From MED-G105 sp039025235 (GTDB lineage: Bacteria > Pseudomonadota > Alphaproteobacteria > Caulobacterales > Parvularculaceae), in contig JBCCOS010000004.1 of the NCBI GenBank assembly GCA_039025235.1, forward strand, positions 221,622-285,621: 64,000 nucleotides of DNA. The letters are read 5' to 3'. Shown piece after piece: positions 45,785-55,315 of this stretch. The translations under genes and the position numbers were made by a program. How positions within the stretch are numbered: the first letter of the stretch is position 1; every line of letters starts with the position of its first letter. The notes beneath the pieces are model-generated. The model saw only the letters and a program-made list of their open reading frames with translations, did no database searches and was not told the origin of the DNA.

Positions 45785-47194
45785 ATGGCTACCCCGGTCC
45801 TCATGCCTGCGCTCTCACCGACTATGGAGGAGGGCACCCTCGCAAAATGGAATGTAAAAGAAGGTGACACCGTAATATCCGGCGACGTCATTGCTGAAAT
45901 AGAAACAGACAAAGCGACCATGGAAGTTGAAGTCGCGGATGACGGCATTGTTGGGAAAATCCTTATCGCCGAAGGGTCTGAGAATGTTAAGGTAAACCAA
46001 CCAATCGCCGTCTTGATTGAGGAAGGCGAGGATCCGAACACCATTGATGATTCGTCAATTGAGCAGGCGCCCCGACCTGCTGGCGATCATCAGGCCGAAA
46101 GCAAAGAAGCAACTGCCCCGATGTCGGCGCATGATTATACAGCGTCGTCCAACACCGTTCAATCAGCCGCTGACCAGCCACAGGATCCAGAAGTACCAGA
46201 AGGGACTGAAATGGTCGCAACGACGGTTCGTGATGCGCTGCGCGATGCCATGGCGGAGGAAATGCGGCGCGATCCAGATGTTTTTCTTATGGGAGAAGAG
46301 GTCGCAGAATATCAGGGCGCTTACAAAGTCAGCCGCGATCTCCTTCAGGAATTTGGCGAACAACGGGTCGTCGATACGCCAATCACCGAGTACGGGTTCG
46401 CGGGGCTTGGTGTGGGAGCGGCCTTTGCGGGGCTCAAGCCAATAATCGAGTTCATGACATGGAACTTTGCAATGCAGGCGATTGATCACGTCATCAATTC
46501 CGCCGCTAAAACCCGATATATGTCCGGCGGGCAAATGGCATCGCCGATTGTCTTTCGCGGCCCCAATGCTGCGGCTGCTCGCGTTGCGGCTCAACACTCC
46601 CAGGACTTTGCACCTTGGTATGCCCATGTTCCGGGGTTGTTGGTTATTTCTCCGTACGCCGCGTCCGATGCAAAGGGCCTGTTGAAGGCTGCTATTCGCG
46701 ACCCAAATCCTGTTGTCTTTCTTGAGCACGAGCTGCTTTATGGCGACGTCATGGACGTGCCAGACGTCGATGATTGGGTTTTGCCAATTGGCAAAGCAAA
46801 AGTCGCACGTGTCGGCAGTGATGTAACAATCGTGTCCTATTCGCGCGGGGTCAAATTCGCACTAGAAGCGGCGGAACGCCTAGCGAACGATGGCATTATG
46901 GCCGAAGTAATCGACCTTCGAACCCTGCGCCCCCTTGATGTCGAGACGATCATAACATCCGTAAAGAAAACAAATAGACTCGTAACGGTCGAAGAGGCGT
47001 GGGGCCCGTTTGGCGTCGGGGCTGAGATTGGATGGCAGGCAACACAGCATGCGTTCGATTATCTTGATGCGCCGCCGACACGCGTAACACAAGAAGATAC
47101 GCCGCTTCCTTATGCGGAAAATCTTGAAGCCTTAAGCCTTCCAAATACTGACAAAGTTATTGCAGCCGTACATTCAGTCTTATACCGGACTTAG
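45785..47194 (+). CDS. pdhB: Pyruvate dehydrogenase E1 beta subunit with lipoyl domain
   Basis: 469 residues from ATG 45785, with AAGGA upstream; the frame is open 105 bp earlier. Residues 1-78 are a lipoyl domain with the lipoylated lysine in ETDKATMEVE. A linker rich in Ala/Ser/Pro/Gln follows, then the transketolase-like E1-beta (TVRDALRDAMAEEMRRDPDV, DTPITEYGFAGLGVGAAFAG). A lipoyl domain on E1-beta is an alphaproteobacterial trait. With PdhA it decarboxylates pyruvate. The next gene starts 7 bp later. Confidence 0.95.
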   Translation: MATPVLMPALSPTMEEGTLAKWNVKEGDTVISGDVIAEIETDKATMEVEVADDGIVGKILIAEGSENVKVNQPIAVLIEEGEDPNTIDDSSIEQAPRPAGDHQAESKEATAPMSAHDYTASSNTVQSAADQPQDPEVPEGTEMVATTVRDALRDAMAEEMRRDPDVFLMGEEVAEYQGAYKVSRDLLQEFGEQRVVDTPITEYGFAGLGVGAAFAGLKPIIEFMTWNFAMQAIDHVINSAAKTRYMSGGQMASPIVFRGPNAAAARVAAQHSQDFAPWYAHVPGLLVISPYAASDAKGLLKAAIRDPNPVVFLEHELLYGDVMDVPDVDDWVLPIGKAKVARVGSDVTIVSYSRGVKFALEAAERLANDGIMAEVIDLRTLRPLDVETIITSVKKTNRLVTVEEAWGPFGVGAEIGWQATQHAFDYLDAPPTRVTQEDTPLPYAENLEALSLPNTDKVIAAVHSVLYRT

Positions 47195-47200
47195 TTTTAG

Positions 47201-47674
47201 ATGAATTGGCTGAAATTCTTCATATCGTATGAAGGGCGTACGCAACGCGCAGGCTATTGGTTGATGATTGCGTTGGGGTATTTGGTTTTCGTTGCCGCTG
47301 AGCTTCTCGACATCCTGTTTCGAACTAACGAGTTCTTGAACGGCTACGCTCTTTTCGAGAGCGTCTTTTTGTTCATCATACTTTGGCCATCGCTCGTGAT
47401 CACAGTTAAAAGGTTTCACGACACCGGAAGAAGTGGTTGGTGGACCTTAAAGTTTCTTCTTCTTAGTCTTGCCCCTATTTTTATTGTCCTGGTTCTCATT
47501 TTCGGTATCATCCAGTTGAAATTGCTTTCGGTATCGTTCTACGTCCTCAAACCCATAACATACCTCGCGGGCTTCTTGTTGCTTGGCGTACAAGTCTATC
47601 AGTTTGTTATTCTCGCGATTTTACCGGGCACACGCGGGCCCAATGATTATGGCCCTGATCCACTGGAGAGATTT
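47201..47674 (+). CDS. DUF805 membrane protein between pdhB and pdhC
   Basis: 158 residues (the stop codon TGA continues to 47677). The DUF805 signature FFISYEGRTQRAGYWLM opens the protein, followed by membrane segments (ALGYLVFVAAELLDILF, LFIILWPSLVITVKRFHDTG, FLLLSLAPIFIVLVLIFGII and a fourth near the end) and the C-terminal GTRGPNDYGPDPLERF. The function of the family is unknown. It begins 7 bp after pdhB and its TGA overlaps the pdhC ATG, so it is translated as part of the PDH operon. Confidence 0.9.
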
Positions 47675-47676
47675 TG

Positions 47677-48993
47677 ATGCCGACACCAATCTTAATGCCT
47701 GCCTTATCGCCTACTATGGAAGAGGGAACGCTGGCTAAATGGAATGTGCAAGAAGGGGACACTGTTGAATCCGGTGACGTTATCGCGGAAATCGAAACGG
47801 ATAAAGCGACCATGGAAGTCGAAGCTGTCGATGAAGGCACCATCGGTAAACTTTTAATTGCTGCCGGTACGGAGAATGTGAAAGTCAATGAGATGATTGC
47901 CGTGCTGTTAGAAGACGGTGAAAATGTTGGCGATATTGACCTGTCGTCACGACAAAATGGAAGCCGCTCAGAAGGTAATAGCCGAGCTTCTGCCGATCCA
48001 GCATCAAATGGGGGCGCGGATCCAAAACCGACTGAAGCAAGACCGGCACAGGCGCAGCCGGTGACGTCTTTTAATGGTGGGACGAATGGCCGTATAATAG
48101 CGTCTCCTTTGGCAAAGCGCATCGCAAAGAATGAGGGGTTGGACCTTTCGCAACTAAAAGGCACGGGGCCCCACGGTCGGATTGTCAAACGCGATATTGA
48201 ACAAGCGTTGCAAGATGGGCCTAAGGCTTATTCAGCACAATCGATTGCACAACAACCGATCGCAAGCGTGGATCCTAATTTATACCCGCCAGAAAGCTAT
48301 GACGCCATAAAACTGGACGGTATGCGGAAGGTTATCGCGCGTCGACTTAACCAATCCTTCAATCAGGAAGTGCCACACTTCCCCCTCAATATCGATATCG
48401 AACTTGACCAGCTCCTTGAAGCACGCAAACGCCTGAACGCGGCATCGCCATCGGAAGGTGAGGGCGCCTATAAAATCTCTGTGAACGATTTCATTATCAA
48501 GGCGAGTGCTATGGCGCTTATGAAAGTACCAGCAGCAAATGCCTCTTATACGGATGAAGCCATTCTTCGGCACAAGCATGCCGACATTGGCGTTGCTGTT
48601 GCGATTGACGGGGGCTTGATTACACCGATTGTTTGGAGGGTTGAAGAAAAGGGCCTGAAAACGATTTCTGCAGAAATTAAAGACATGGCTGGGCGCGCGA
48701 AAGCAAGAAAACTCAAACCTGAAGAATACCAGGGTGGCACTTTCTCCGTTTCCAACCTTGGCATGTTCGGCATTAAGTCATTTGCATCAATCGTCAATCA
48801 GCCCCAGGGCGCGATCATGTCCGTGGGCGCCGGTGAGGAACGAGTTGTCGTTCGAGACGGCCAAATGGTCATCGCCAATATGATGACAGTGACGTTGACT
48901 TGCGATCACCGTGTTGTTGATGGTGCCGTTGGCGCAGCATTTCTCGCTGCATTCAAGACATTTATGGAAGAACCCGCGACAATGCTGTTGTGA
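47677..48993 (+). CDS. pdhC: Dihydrolipoamide acetyltransferase (PDH E2)
   Basis: 438 residues from ATG 47677 (GGAGAG upstream). Residues 1-78 are a lipoyl domain nearly identical to that of PdhB (ETDKATMEVEA). A Ser/Ala/Pro-rich linker leads to the E1/E3-binding domain (IIASPLAKRIAKNEGLDLSQ) and the catalytic domain with TCDHRVVDGAVGAAFLAAF carrying the active His and Asp. It forms the E2 core that transfers acetyl to CoA. Confidence 0.95.
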   Translation: MPTPILMPALSPTMEEGTLAKWNVQEGDTVESGDVIAEIETDKATMEVEAVDEGTIGKLLIAAGTENVKVNEMIAVLLEDGENVGDIDLSSRQNGSRSEGNSRASADPASNGGADPKPTEARPAQAQPVTSFNGGTNGRIIASPLAKRIAKNEGLDLSQLKGTGPHGRIVKRDIEQALQDGPKAYSAQSIAQQPIASVDPNLYPPESYDAIKLDGMRKVIARRLNQSFNQEVPHFPLNIDIELDQLLEARKRLNAASPSEGEGAYKISVNDFIIKASAMALMKVPAANASYTDEAILRHKHADIGVAVAIDGGLITPIVWRVEEKGLKTISAEIKDMAGRAKARKLKPEEYQGGTFSVSNLGMFGIKSFASIVNQPQGAIMSVGAGEERVVVRDGQMVIANMMTVTLTCDHRVVDGAVGAAFLAAFKTFMEEPATMLL

Positions 48994-49124
48994 GGTTTCG
49001 TTCTGCGAGAATAAAAGGTCACTTGCCAAGTTTGATAGCCAAAAGAAAGTGTCAGCAATCATACTGCAAAAGTTTTTATCGATGGTAGGATACGCTGAGC
49101 TCGATAGTTTTAAGAGGGGAAAAC

Positions 49125-49511
49125 ATGAAATCAAATTTATTCTTACTGACCATGGGCGTTGCTTTATCCGCTTGCGTTTCATCGCCAAATAACAATTGGG
49201 AAATAACACAATTGGATTCAGCAATTGGTGTGATTGAGTTACGCAACGTCGTCACCATCCGATCTGGGACTGTGACAATCAATGAAAACAAAGCAGTCAA
49301 TATCGCTGATAAATGGTGCAAAGAAAACGGGTTCCTCGGCGCTGGAATGCCAGCAACATCGCGCAGCAGGACATTTCAAGGCGGCATGGCAACCAGCATC
49401 ACGAACGTTCGTGTGCGATGTGAACAGCATCTGGGTGGGAACGATAGGAAATCTCGAAACCTTCAAAATAGCGATAAACCTATCGGAGAGTCGATCAACT
49501 CGAAGCGATGA
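49125..49511 (+). CDS. Small hypothetical lipoprotein
   Basis: 128 residues. The lipobox is LSACVSS after a short hydrophobic signal. The start ATG follows AAGAGGGG. The mature part contains ADKWCKENGFLGAGM and NVRVRCEQHLG, with two further cysteines that may pair. I do not recognise a family. It lies between pdhC and cysK. Confidence 0.65.
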   Translation: MKSNLFLLTMGVALSACVSSPNNNWEITQLDSAIGVIELRNVVTIRSGTVTINENKAVNIADKWCKENGFLGAGMPATSRSRTFQGGMATSITNVRVRCEQHLGGNDRKSRNLQNSDKPIGESINSKR

Positions 49512-49637
49512 ATGTTCTGTTGAATGGTCTGCATAAAGCAATAGCGCAATGTGTATTGACACAATAAAGTCTGCCTAGCGATCGATTGTTCAATGAACAA
49601 AATCGGAGCGACGCATCACAAACCAAAGGAGCGTTCA

Positions 49638-50681
49638 ATGGCAATTCACAACTCCATTCTTGACGCAATTGGCAATACGCCGGTCGTGAAAATAAATCAG
49701 CTCGCGCCGAAGGGCGTCGATATGTATGTGAAGGTCGAAGCATTCAATCCCCTTGGATCGGTGAAAGACCGTCTTGCCCTTGGTGTGATTGAGGCCGCTG
49801 AAAAATCCGGTGCGTTGAAACCCGGACAGACAGTGGTTGAGGCGACGAGTGGTAATACCGGTATTGGGCTCGCGATGGTCTGTGCTGCGAAAGGCTATCC
49901 ATTGATCGTTACAATGGTTGAGACATTCTCCGTCGAGCGTCGCAAGTTGATGCGCTTTCTAGGAGCAAAAGTCGTCCTGACGCCGGCAAAAGATCGCGGA
50001 ACCGGCATGGTCAACAAGGCGCGCGAACTCGCCGAAGCGAATGGCTGGTTCATGACGCGTCAATTCGAGAATGCCGCCAATGCCGATATGCATGAACGGA
50101 CAACGGGGCAGGAGATTGTCCGTGATTTTGACGACCATAAACTGGATTATTGGGTGACCGGCTGGGGAACAGGCGGCACGCTCGCTGGCGTCTCGCGAGT
50201 CCTTAAGGCTAAACGGCCGGATACGAAAATAATTGTGAGCGAGCCAGACGGCGCAGCGTTATTTACAGACGGCACGGAGCAAGAGCGCAATGCCGATGGA
50301 TCCCCTGCGGTTACCCATCCCGCTTGGTCGCCGCATCCTATTCAAGGCTGGACACCGGACTTTATTCCGCTGGTGGCGCAAGAGGCGTTGGACAAAGGCG
50401 TCATTGATCAAGTGCTGAAAGTCTCCGCAACAGACGGCATGCACTGGTCCCGAGAGTTAGCGGCGAAAGAGGGCATCTTTACCGGCATTTCTGGCGGTTC
50501 CACTTTTGCAACGGCCATGGATGTGGCAAATAATGCGTCGTCCGGTGACACGGTACTCTGTATGCTGCCGGATACGGGCGAGCGTTATTTAACAACACCA
50601 CTATTTGGCCCCATCGAAGATCTTATGGATGATGAGGAGAAAAGCCTCTCTGCGTCTACACCTGGCTATCAGTTGGATTAA
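49638..50681 (+). CDS. cysK: Cysteine synthase A
   Basis: 347 residues from ATG 49638 (AAAGGAG upstream); the frame continues 45 bp up. The PLP lysine is in PLGSVKDRLAL, the substrate loop is ATSGNTGIGLAM, and the phosphate-binding loop is GWGTGGTLAGV. It condenses O-acetylserine with sulfide to cysteine. The stretch TEQERNADGSPAVTHPAWSP is an insertion seen in one CysK subgroup. The C-terminal 30 residues after GERYLTTPLF are extra and acidic. Confidence 0.92.
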   Translation: MAIHNSILDAIGNTPVVKINQLAPKGVDMYVKVEAFNPLGSVKDRLALGVIEAAEKSGALKPGQTVVEATSGNTGIGLAMVCAAKGYPLIVTMVETFSVERRKLMRFLGAKVVLTPAKDRGTGMVNKARELAEANGWFMTRQFENAANADMHERTTGQEIVRDFDDHKLDYWVTGWGTGGTLAGVSRVLKAKRPDTKIIVSEPDGAALFTDGTEQERNADGSPAVTHPAWSPHPIQGWTPDFIPLVAQEALDKGVIDQVLKVSATDGMHWSRELAAKEGIFTGISGGSTFATAMDVANNASSGDTVLCMLPDTGERYLTTPLFGPIEDLMDDEEKSLSASTPGYQLD

Positions 50682-50740
50682 GATCCGGGTCTGATAGAAC
50701 GTGTCCGGCCGTTGGCACTTCTATTTGCGATGGCACGCCG

Positions 50741-51706
50741 TTAAATTAAACCAAAGTGTTGTAACGCTGATTTGGCGACAGGCTCGCCCCATTCCTGAAC
50801 GAAGTGACCAGCGTCTTCAATTTCCATTGGTTCTGGGCACCGGTTTATCAGTGACCGAAGAAATTTCATGGCTGGCGGGCCCAGCACCGGGTCTTTCATC
50901 CCAACCGCCATGAAGCTTTCGCCCTTCCAGTCATTTTGCCAAAACTCTCGGGCCGCCAGAGACGTCTCGAGTCCAAGGCGCGAAAGCGGCGTCAGCTCTT
51001 GGCCTTTTTCCTTCATCATCACAAGTTCAGGGAAACGGCGTACACCCCCTTTATAGTCCTGGTTAGGGAAAGGCGCGGCATAGGCCCCCGCCTCTGCATC
51101 CGTCAAATGCGGTGTTGAACGTTTCATGAGACTTGCAATGTCGAGATCAGGCTGGGAACGATTAAAAGCCCGCCACATCGCAAATCCATCGCCAGCCTCT
51201 TCGCCGCCGGGTAGCCCCGTGTTCATCACAATAAGCCTGCTATATCGCTCTGGCGCACTCATCGGTAGCGTGAGGCCAAGCAGTCCACCCCAGTCCTGCA
51301 CCACCAAGCAGATATTTTTTAGATCAAGCGCTTCCACAAATGCCAAAAGGGCGTTCCGATGGAAATCATAAGTATACGTCTCATCGGAACTTGGTTTATC
51401 AGAGCGCCCAAACCCAAATAGATCTGGCACAACGACACGGGCGCCAGACTTAAGAAAAACAGGCATCATTTTTCGATAGAGATACCCCCAGGTCGGTTCA
51501 CCATGGAGACAGAGAAATACTGGCGCATCATCACTAGCGTTATTAGCTGTTGTGTCCTCGTCAATATAATGCATTCGAAGCCCCTCATACTCGGATAGGC
51601 TATCGATATATTGTGGGGAAAAGGGCCAGTCAGGGAGGTTGTCGAAGCGTTTGTCAGGCGTCCTGAGGGCCTCGATACCCGACTTTGAGACGACGCGTTC
51701 AACCAT
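50741..51706 (-). CDS. Haloalkane dehalogenase, subfamily I
   Basis: 321 residues of the alpha/beta-hydrolase fold. The nucleophile is Asp138 in VVQDWGG, with Trp139 next to it as a halide-binding residue. The oxyanion-loop motif is HGEPTWGYLYRKM (residues 68-80). The acid is in VGMKDPVLGPPAM and the His in DAGHFVQEWGE. These match the DhlA/DhmA subfamily, which hydrolyses carbon-halogen bonds to alcohols. The true substrate is unknown. It lies on the opposite strand between cysK and lpdA. Confidence 0.88.
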   Translation of the reverse strand: MVERVVSKSGIEALRTPDKRFDNLPDWPFSPQYIDSLSEYEGLRMHYIDEDTTANNASDDAPVFLCLHGEPTWGYLYRKMMPVFLKSGARVVVPDLFGFGRSDKPSSDETYTYDFHRNALLAFVEALDLKNICLVVQDWGGLLGLTLPMSAPERYSRLIVMNTGLPGGEEAGDGFAMWRAFNRSQPDLDIASLMKRSTPHLTDAEAGAYAAPFPNQDYKGGVRRFPELVMMKEKGQELTPLSRLGLETSLAAREFWQNDWKGESFMAVGMKDPVLGPPAMKFLRSLINRCPEPMEIEDAGHFVQEWGEPVAKSALQHFGLI

Positions 51707-51832
51707 GGCATGGATCCTTGGGGTCCTTGGATTTTACTCTTTGCTGTTTATAGTCCGGTCGAAGTCGAGTAACGCAAGCGTCTTAAGCAGTGCGTTTCAA
51801 TAGACGACAGTATCACGAAACAGGAGAACCCG

Positions 51833-53263
51833 ATGAGCGAAACACTGACCCCCGATCTTTGTGTCATCGGTGCGGGGCCGGGCGGGTATGTCGCTGCGAT
51901 CCGGGCAAGCCAACTGGGAATGAGCATCGTGATCGTGGAGCGCGAGCACCTCGGCGGCGTTTGTCTTAACTGGGGGTGTATTCCAACAAAGGCCTTGCTG
52001 CGTACAGCTGAAATTTATGAAAACATGAAGCATGCTGATGCGTTCGGGCTTAAGGCGGACAATGTCGGCTTCGATTTAGACGCGGTGGTCGCGCGCTCGC
52101 GCAAAGTTTCAAGCCAGCTCTCAAGTGGCGTTGGCTACCTAATGAAAAAGAACAAAATCCAAGTCTTGGACGGAAGAGCTAAACTCGAGAAATCAAAGGA
52201 TGGAAACGCTGCGCCCATCGTTCGCGTTGATTCAAAAAATGGCGAGCAACTGGTCGCCGCAAAGCATGTGATTCTTGCGACGGGTGCACGGGCCAGGACA
52301 CTTCCTGACGCAGGACTTGAGCCCGACGGAAAATTTATTTGGACCGCGCGCGAGGCGATGGTTCCCGATACCATGCCCAAAAATCTTCTTGTGATCGGTT
52401 CCGGCGCGATAGGTATTGAGTTCGCCAGCTTCTACCGGTCCATGGGCGCGACTGTTACCGTTGTTGAGATGCTGGATCGTATTCTTCCCGCGGAAGATAA
52501 GGAAATTTCTGCATTCGCCGAGAAACGTTTCACAAAGGCCCACGGTATTTCCATACTGACAGGCGCTAAAATCGAGAAACTCGAAAAAGGCGCGGATTCG
52601 GTAACGGCCAGTATCGTAAAATCGGATGGTAAAGCGGAGACTGTTTCCGTGGACCGGGTGATTGTCGCCATCGGTATTACAGGAAATGTTGAAGACTTAG
52701 GCCTGAAAAATTTAGGGGTAAGCGTGGAGCGCGGCCATGTTGTGGTGAACGAATGGCTCGAAACGACTGTACCCGGACTTTATGCCATCGGTGATTTGGT
52801 TGGACCGCCATGGCTTGCGCATAAAGCTTCCCATGAAGGCGTCATCTGCGTTGAGAAGATTGCGGGGCTCAATAGCGTCCATCCCCTTGATACCAGCCGC
52901 ATTCCTGGGTGCACCTATTCAAATCCACAAATCGCCAGTGTGGGTCTTAGCGAAGACGCCGCGAAAGAGGCAGGGTACAAAGTGAAAGTCGGTCGTTTTC
53001 CGTTCAATGGCAATGGAAAAGCAATCGCCCTTGGTGAACCAGAGGGCATGGTGAAGACGGTGTTCGATGAAAAAACTGGTGAGCTCTTAGGAGCCCATAT
53101 GATTGGTGCGGAAGTCACCGAACTGATCCAAGGATACAGCCTTGCGCGTTCTCTTGAGGCAACGGAAGAAGATCTGTTTCAAACGGTCTTTCCTCATCCG
53201 ACGCTGTCAGAGATGATGCATGAAAGTGCGCTGGATGCCTATGGAAGGGTGATACACACGTGA
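51833..53263 (+). CDS. lpdA: Dihydrolipoyl dehydrogenase
   Basis: 476 residues. FAD site CVIGAGPGGYVAAIRASQLG, redox disulfide GGVCLNWGCIPTKAL, NAD site LLVIGSGAIGIEFASFYRSMG, and the C-terminal dimer-interface HPHPTLSEM-type segment (VFPHPTLSEMMHESALDAYG) with the catalytic His-Glu. CAGGAG precedes the ATG. It reoxidises dihydrolipoyl groups of the PDH complex. It lies 2.8 kb beyond pdhC and is separated from it by three genes. Confidence 0.95.
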   Translation: MSETLTPDLCVIGAGPGGYVAAIRASQLGMSIVIVEREHLGGVCLNWGCIPTKALLRTAEIYENMKHADAFGLKADNVGFDLDAVVARSRKVSSQLSSGVGYLMKKNKIQVLDGRAKLEKSKDGNAAPIVRVDSKNGEQLVAAKHVILATGARARTLPDAGLEPDGKFIWTAREAMVPDTMPKNLLVIGSGAIGIEFASFYRSMGATVTVVEMLDRILPAEDKEISAFAEKRFTKAHGISILTGAKIEKLEKGADSVTASIVKSDGKAETVSVDRVIVAIGITGNVEDLGLKNLGVSVERGHVVVNEWLETTVPGLYAIGDLVGPPWLAHKASHEGVICVEKIAGLNSVHPLDTSRIPGCTYSNPQIASVGLSEDAAKEAGYKVKVGRFPFNGNGKAIALGEPEGMVKTVFDEKTGELLGAHMIGAEVTELIQGYSLARSLEATEEDLFQTVFPHPTLSEMMHESALDAYGRVIHT

Positions 53264-53450
53264 CCAAGCCGCAAAAGTGGCGATGAATTTTGGCTAAGAT
53301 CTTATGTTTCATCGATGTCGACAGGGCATCGCAAAACTTGCTGAGAATTGCTGCGATTTAAGTCTTTGCAGCGGATGGCATGCTTTAAATTAAAGTACCT
53401 ATATATAGCCCTTGCGTCCGGCGATATCGGGTGACGTATTGGAAACTTCA

Positions 53451-54134
53451 ATGATGAGAATAATCGCGCGGGTTGTCGCAACGATATTTCTGGGTCTGTT
53501 GACACTAATTGCCGTAACGGCGCCTGCTCATGCAGGCGCCCGTGACAAGGCTGCTGATTTGGTTTCAGACGCGGCTGTGTCCGTTGATTATTTCGCCAAT
53601 GACAACCGATATTCTTCGCTCTGGCGACAAGCGGAAAACGCTAAAGCGATCATTATTGTTCCTCGGTCCATGCGTGCTGGATTGATTTTTGGTGGCTCCG
53701 GCGGAAATGGCGCCCTAATCGCACGCTCGGAAGAGGGCTGGAGCGAGCCTACTTTTCTCAGAATTAGTTCGTTTTCATTCGGTCTATTAGCAGGGGGAGA
53801 AGTCTCTGAGATCTTGTTGCTTGTAATGACAAAATCTGGATTGGAGTCACTCCTTGCTTCAAGTGTAAAGCTGGGCGCAGATCTTTCGATATCTGCCGGT
53901 TCGGTGGGGGGAGGCGCAAAAGCGCAGACGACTGATATTTTGGCTTATTCACGATCGAAAGGTCTCTATGGCAGCATTAGTATCGAAGGAAGTGTGCTTA
54001 AGGTTAATCGAAAATGGAATGCCGCCTTTTATGGGAAGGCCGTGACCCCGATGGACATTTTATACCGTGGAAGCGACGCAAACTCGCCGTCGACAGTGCT
54101 AAGGGCGTCTTTAGACCGCCTTTTGGAGAAATAA
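53451..54134 (+). CDS. SYLF-domain (YSC84-like) secreted protein
   Basis: 227 residues from ATG 53451; a longer frame begins 39 bp up. A signal peptide (TIFLGLLTLIAVTAPAHA) is followed by the SYLF domain: NAKAIIIVPRSMRAGLIFGG, SEILLLVMTKSGLESLLAS and GASLSISAG-type VKLGADLSISAGSVGGGA, ending in SRSKGLYGSISIEGSVLKVN. SYLF domains bind phosphoinositides in eukaryotes; the bacterial role is unclear. It is likely periplasmic. Confidence 0.85.
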   Translation: MMRIIARVVATIFLGLLTLIAVTAPAHAGARDKAADLVSDAAVSVDYFANDNRYSSLWRQAENAKAIIIVPRSMRAGLIFGGSGGNGALIARSEEGWSEPTFLRISSFSFGLLAGGEVSEILLLVMTKSGLESLLASSVKLGADLSISAGSVGGGAKAQTTDILAYSRSKGLYGSISIEGSVLKVNRKWNAAFYGKAVTPMDILYRGSDANSPSTVLRASLDRLLEK

Positions 54135-54253
54135 GTCTCGTCTGTTCACGCCATCATTGTTTTATCGAACTGCGGTAAATCAACAACTTGCTTGATCCAT
54201 CAAACACGTGTCATTCATAAGAGGTGTTCAACAAGCAGAAAGGAGGTGATCTG

Positions 54254-54331
54254 ATGTCGAGTGATTTCTTAGGGCCGGAATGGTCATTGCGGAATAGAGA
54301 TGCATCGGAGCAGCCTTCGAGCGTCCTCTAG
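54254..54331 (+). CDS. Candidate 25-aa ORF with very strong Shine-Dalgarno
   Basis: AAGGAGGTGATC, complementary to the 3' tail of 16S rRNA over 12 bases, ends just before TG ATG. The frame encodes MSSDFLGPEWSLRNRD and nine more residues (ASEQPSSVL), then TAG. A strong terminator follows about 50 bp after the stop. I do not recognise the peptide. It could be a real small protein, a leader peptide, or part of an RNA. No gene directly downstream is an obvious target of attenuation. Confidence 0.5.
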   Translation: MSSDFLGPEWSLRNRDASEQPSSVL

Positions 54332-54380
54332 CGCTAGGCCTTATGGTTTTGTGACCCCTTCCGGTTGCAGAAATTACGGA

Positions 54381-54413
54381 CCCGTCCCGCGATCGTGGGG
54401 CGGGTTTTCTTTT
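54381..54413 (+). terminator. Intrinsic terminator after the 25-aa ORF
   Basis: CCCGTCCC pairs with GGGGCGGG (8 bp, one G-U) around the loop GCGATCGT, followed by TTTTCTTTT. It ends the transcript carrying the small ORF, so that RNA would be only about 150-250 bases long. Confidence 0.8.
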
Positions 54414-54643
54414 GCGTCGTTTCTATCTGAATTCAATTTCGGCAAGGAAAAGAAATAGGTTTCGCACTCTTTTTATGAGACCTTCAACCGTTTTAATTCA
54501 ACGAACGGTTAACGATCATTCTTTCGTAAAAACCCAAACTTTCCAATTATTTCCTGGGTTTGACACATATCAAATCAACCCCGCGAAGCGGTGTTACTCA
54601 TGCTGCTTAGGCGACAAATGAATCACGTAGTTGAGAGGTGGTT

Positions 54644-55315
54644 ATGTTCGAACGACTCCAGTTTTGGATGTTGATTGCGGCATTCTTTGTGGTTCTCGGG
54701 TGTGGGAAAACCATCGCCGAATCCGAGCAGGCGACGTCATCTGAGTCAAAAATCATTGGCGGTTCTGAGATTCTCAACGAAACCGATACAGATCCAGTCC
54801 AAGGGGTTTCCAAGGAGATTGCGCAAGCGCTCACGAGGCCGCCTCAAGCCATGATCCAAACGAAATATGACGTAAATGCGCGACGAGGACGAATTCTGTT
54901 TGTTACAAAGGGATGTGTATTATGCCATGCGGCCAATGACGTTGGGGGGCGTGCCGCACCGGCATTTGAACCGCGTCAGGCCCCTTCGGGATCGTTGCCA
55001 AATACCGTTGACCCTCTCATTTTTTCGTCTCGAATGTGGTCAGGCGCGGCTGCGATGGTCTCGCTGCAGCGCCTAGAGCTTGGCTACCAGATTGAACTAG
55101 ACCCACAAGATTTGGCTGATCTCGCTGCCTTTGCCGCAAGCCCTGAAGAACAGAAGCTATTAACACTTAAGTCTCTTCCCGTGGGCTTCGAAAATTGGTT
55201 CGTCAATGGACGATTCTGGGATAATGAAGAGTGGGGTGAATATTTAGAACGGGGGACATTCCCAGATCTCGGCGAATATGGTGAAAACTCAGGCGTCTAC
55301 TTTGATAAGCCTTAA
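54644..55315 (+). CDS. Membrane-anchored cytochrome c family protein
   Basis: 223 residues from ATG 54644, with GAGAGG five bases upstream; a GTG 6 bp earlier would leave too little space. The signal peptide ends in a lipobox-like VVLGCGK. The heme motif CVLCH lies in TKGCVLCHAANDVGG. A possible Met ligand is in SSRMWSGAAAM. The rest (LELGYQIELDPQDLADLAAF) resembles single-heme c-type domains. A periplasmic electron carrier or sensor role is likely; no partner oxidase is near. Confidence 0.8.
   Translation: MFERLQFWMLIAAFFVVLGCGKTIAESEQATSSESKIIGGSEILNETDTDPVQGVSKEIAQALTRPPQAMIQTKYDVNARRGRILFVTKGCVLCHAANDVGGRAAPAFEPRQAPSGSLPNTVDPLIFSSRMWSGAAAMVSLQRLELGYQIELDPQDLADLAAFAASPEEQKLLTLKSLPVGFENWFVNGRFWDNEEWGEYLERGTFPDLGEYGENSGVYFDKP

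Noticed and set aside
54172..54190. Short match AAATCAACAACTT to the repeat spacer
   Set aside because: Only about 14 bases match and no palindrome arms flank it, so chance is a fair explanation.
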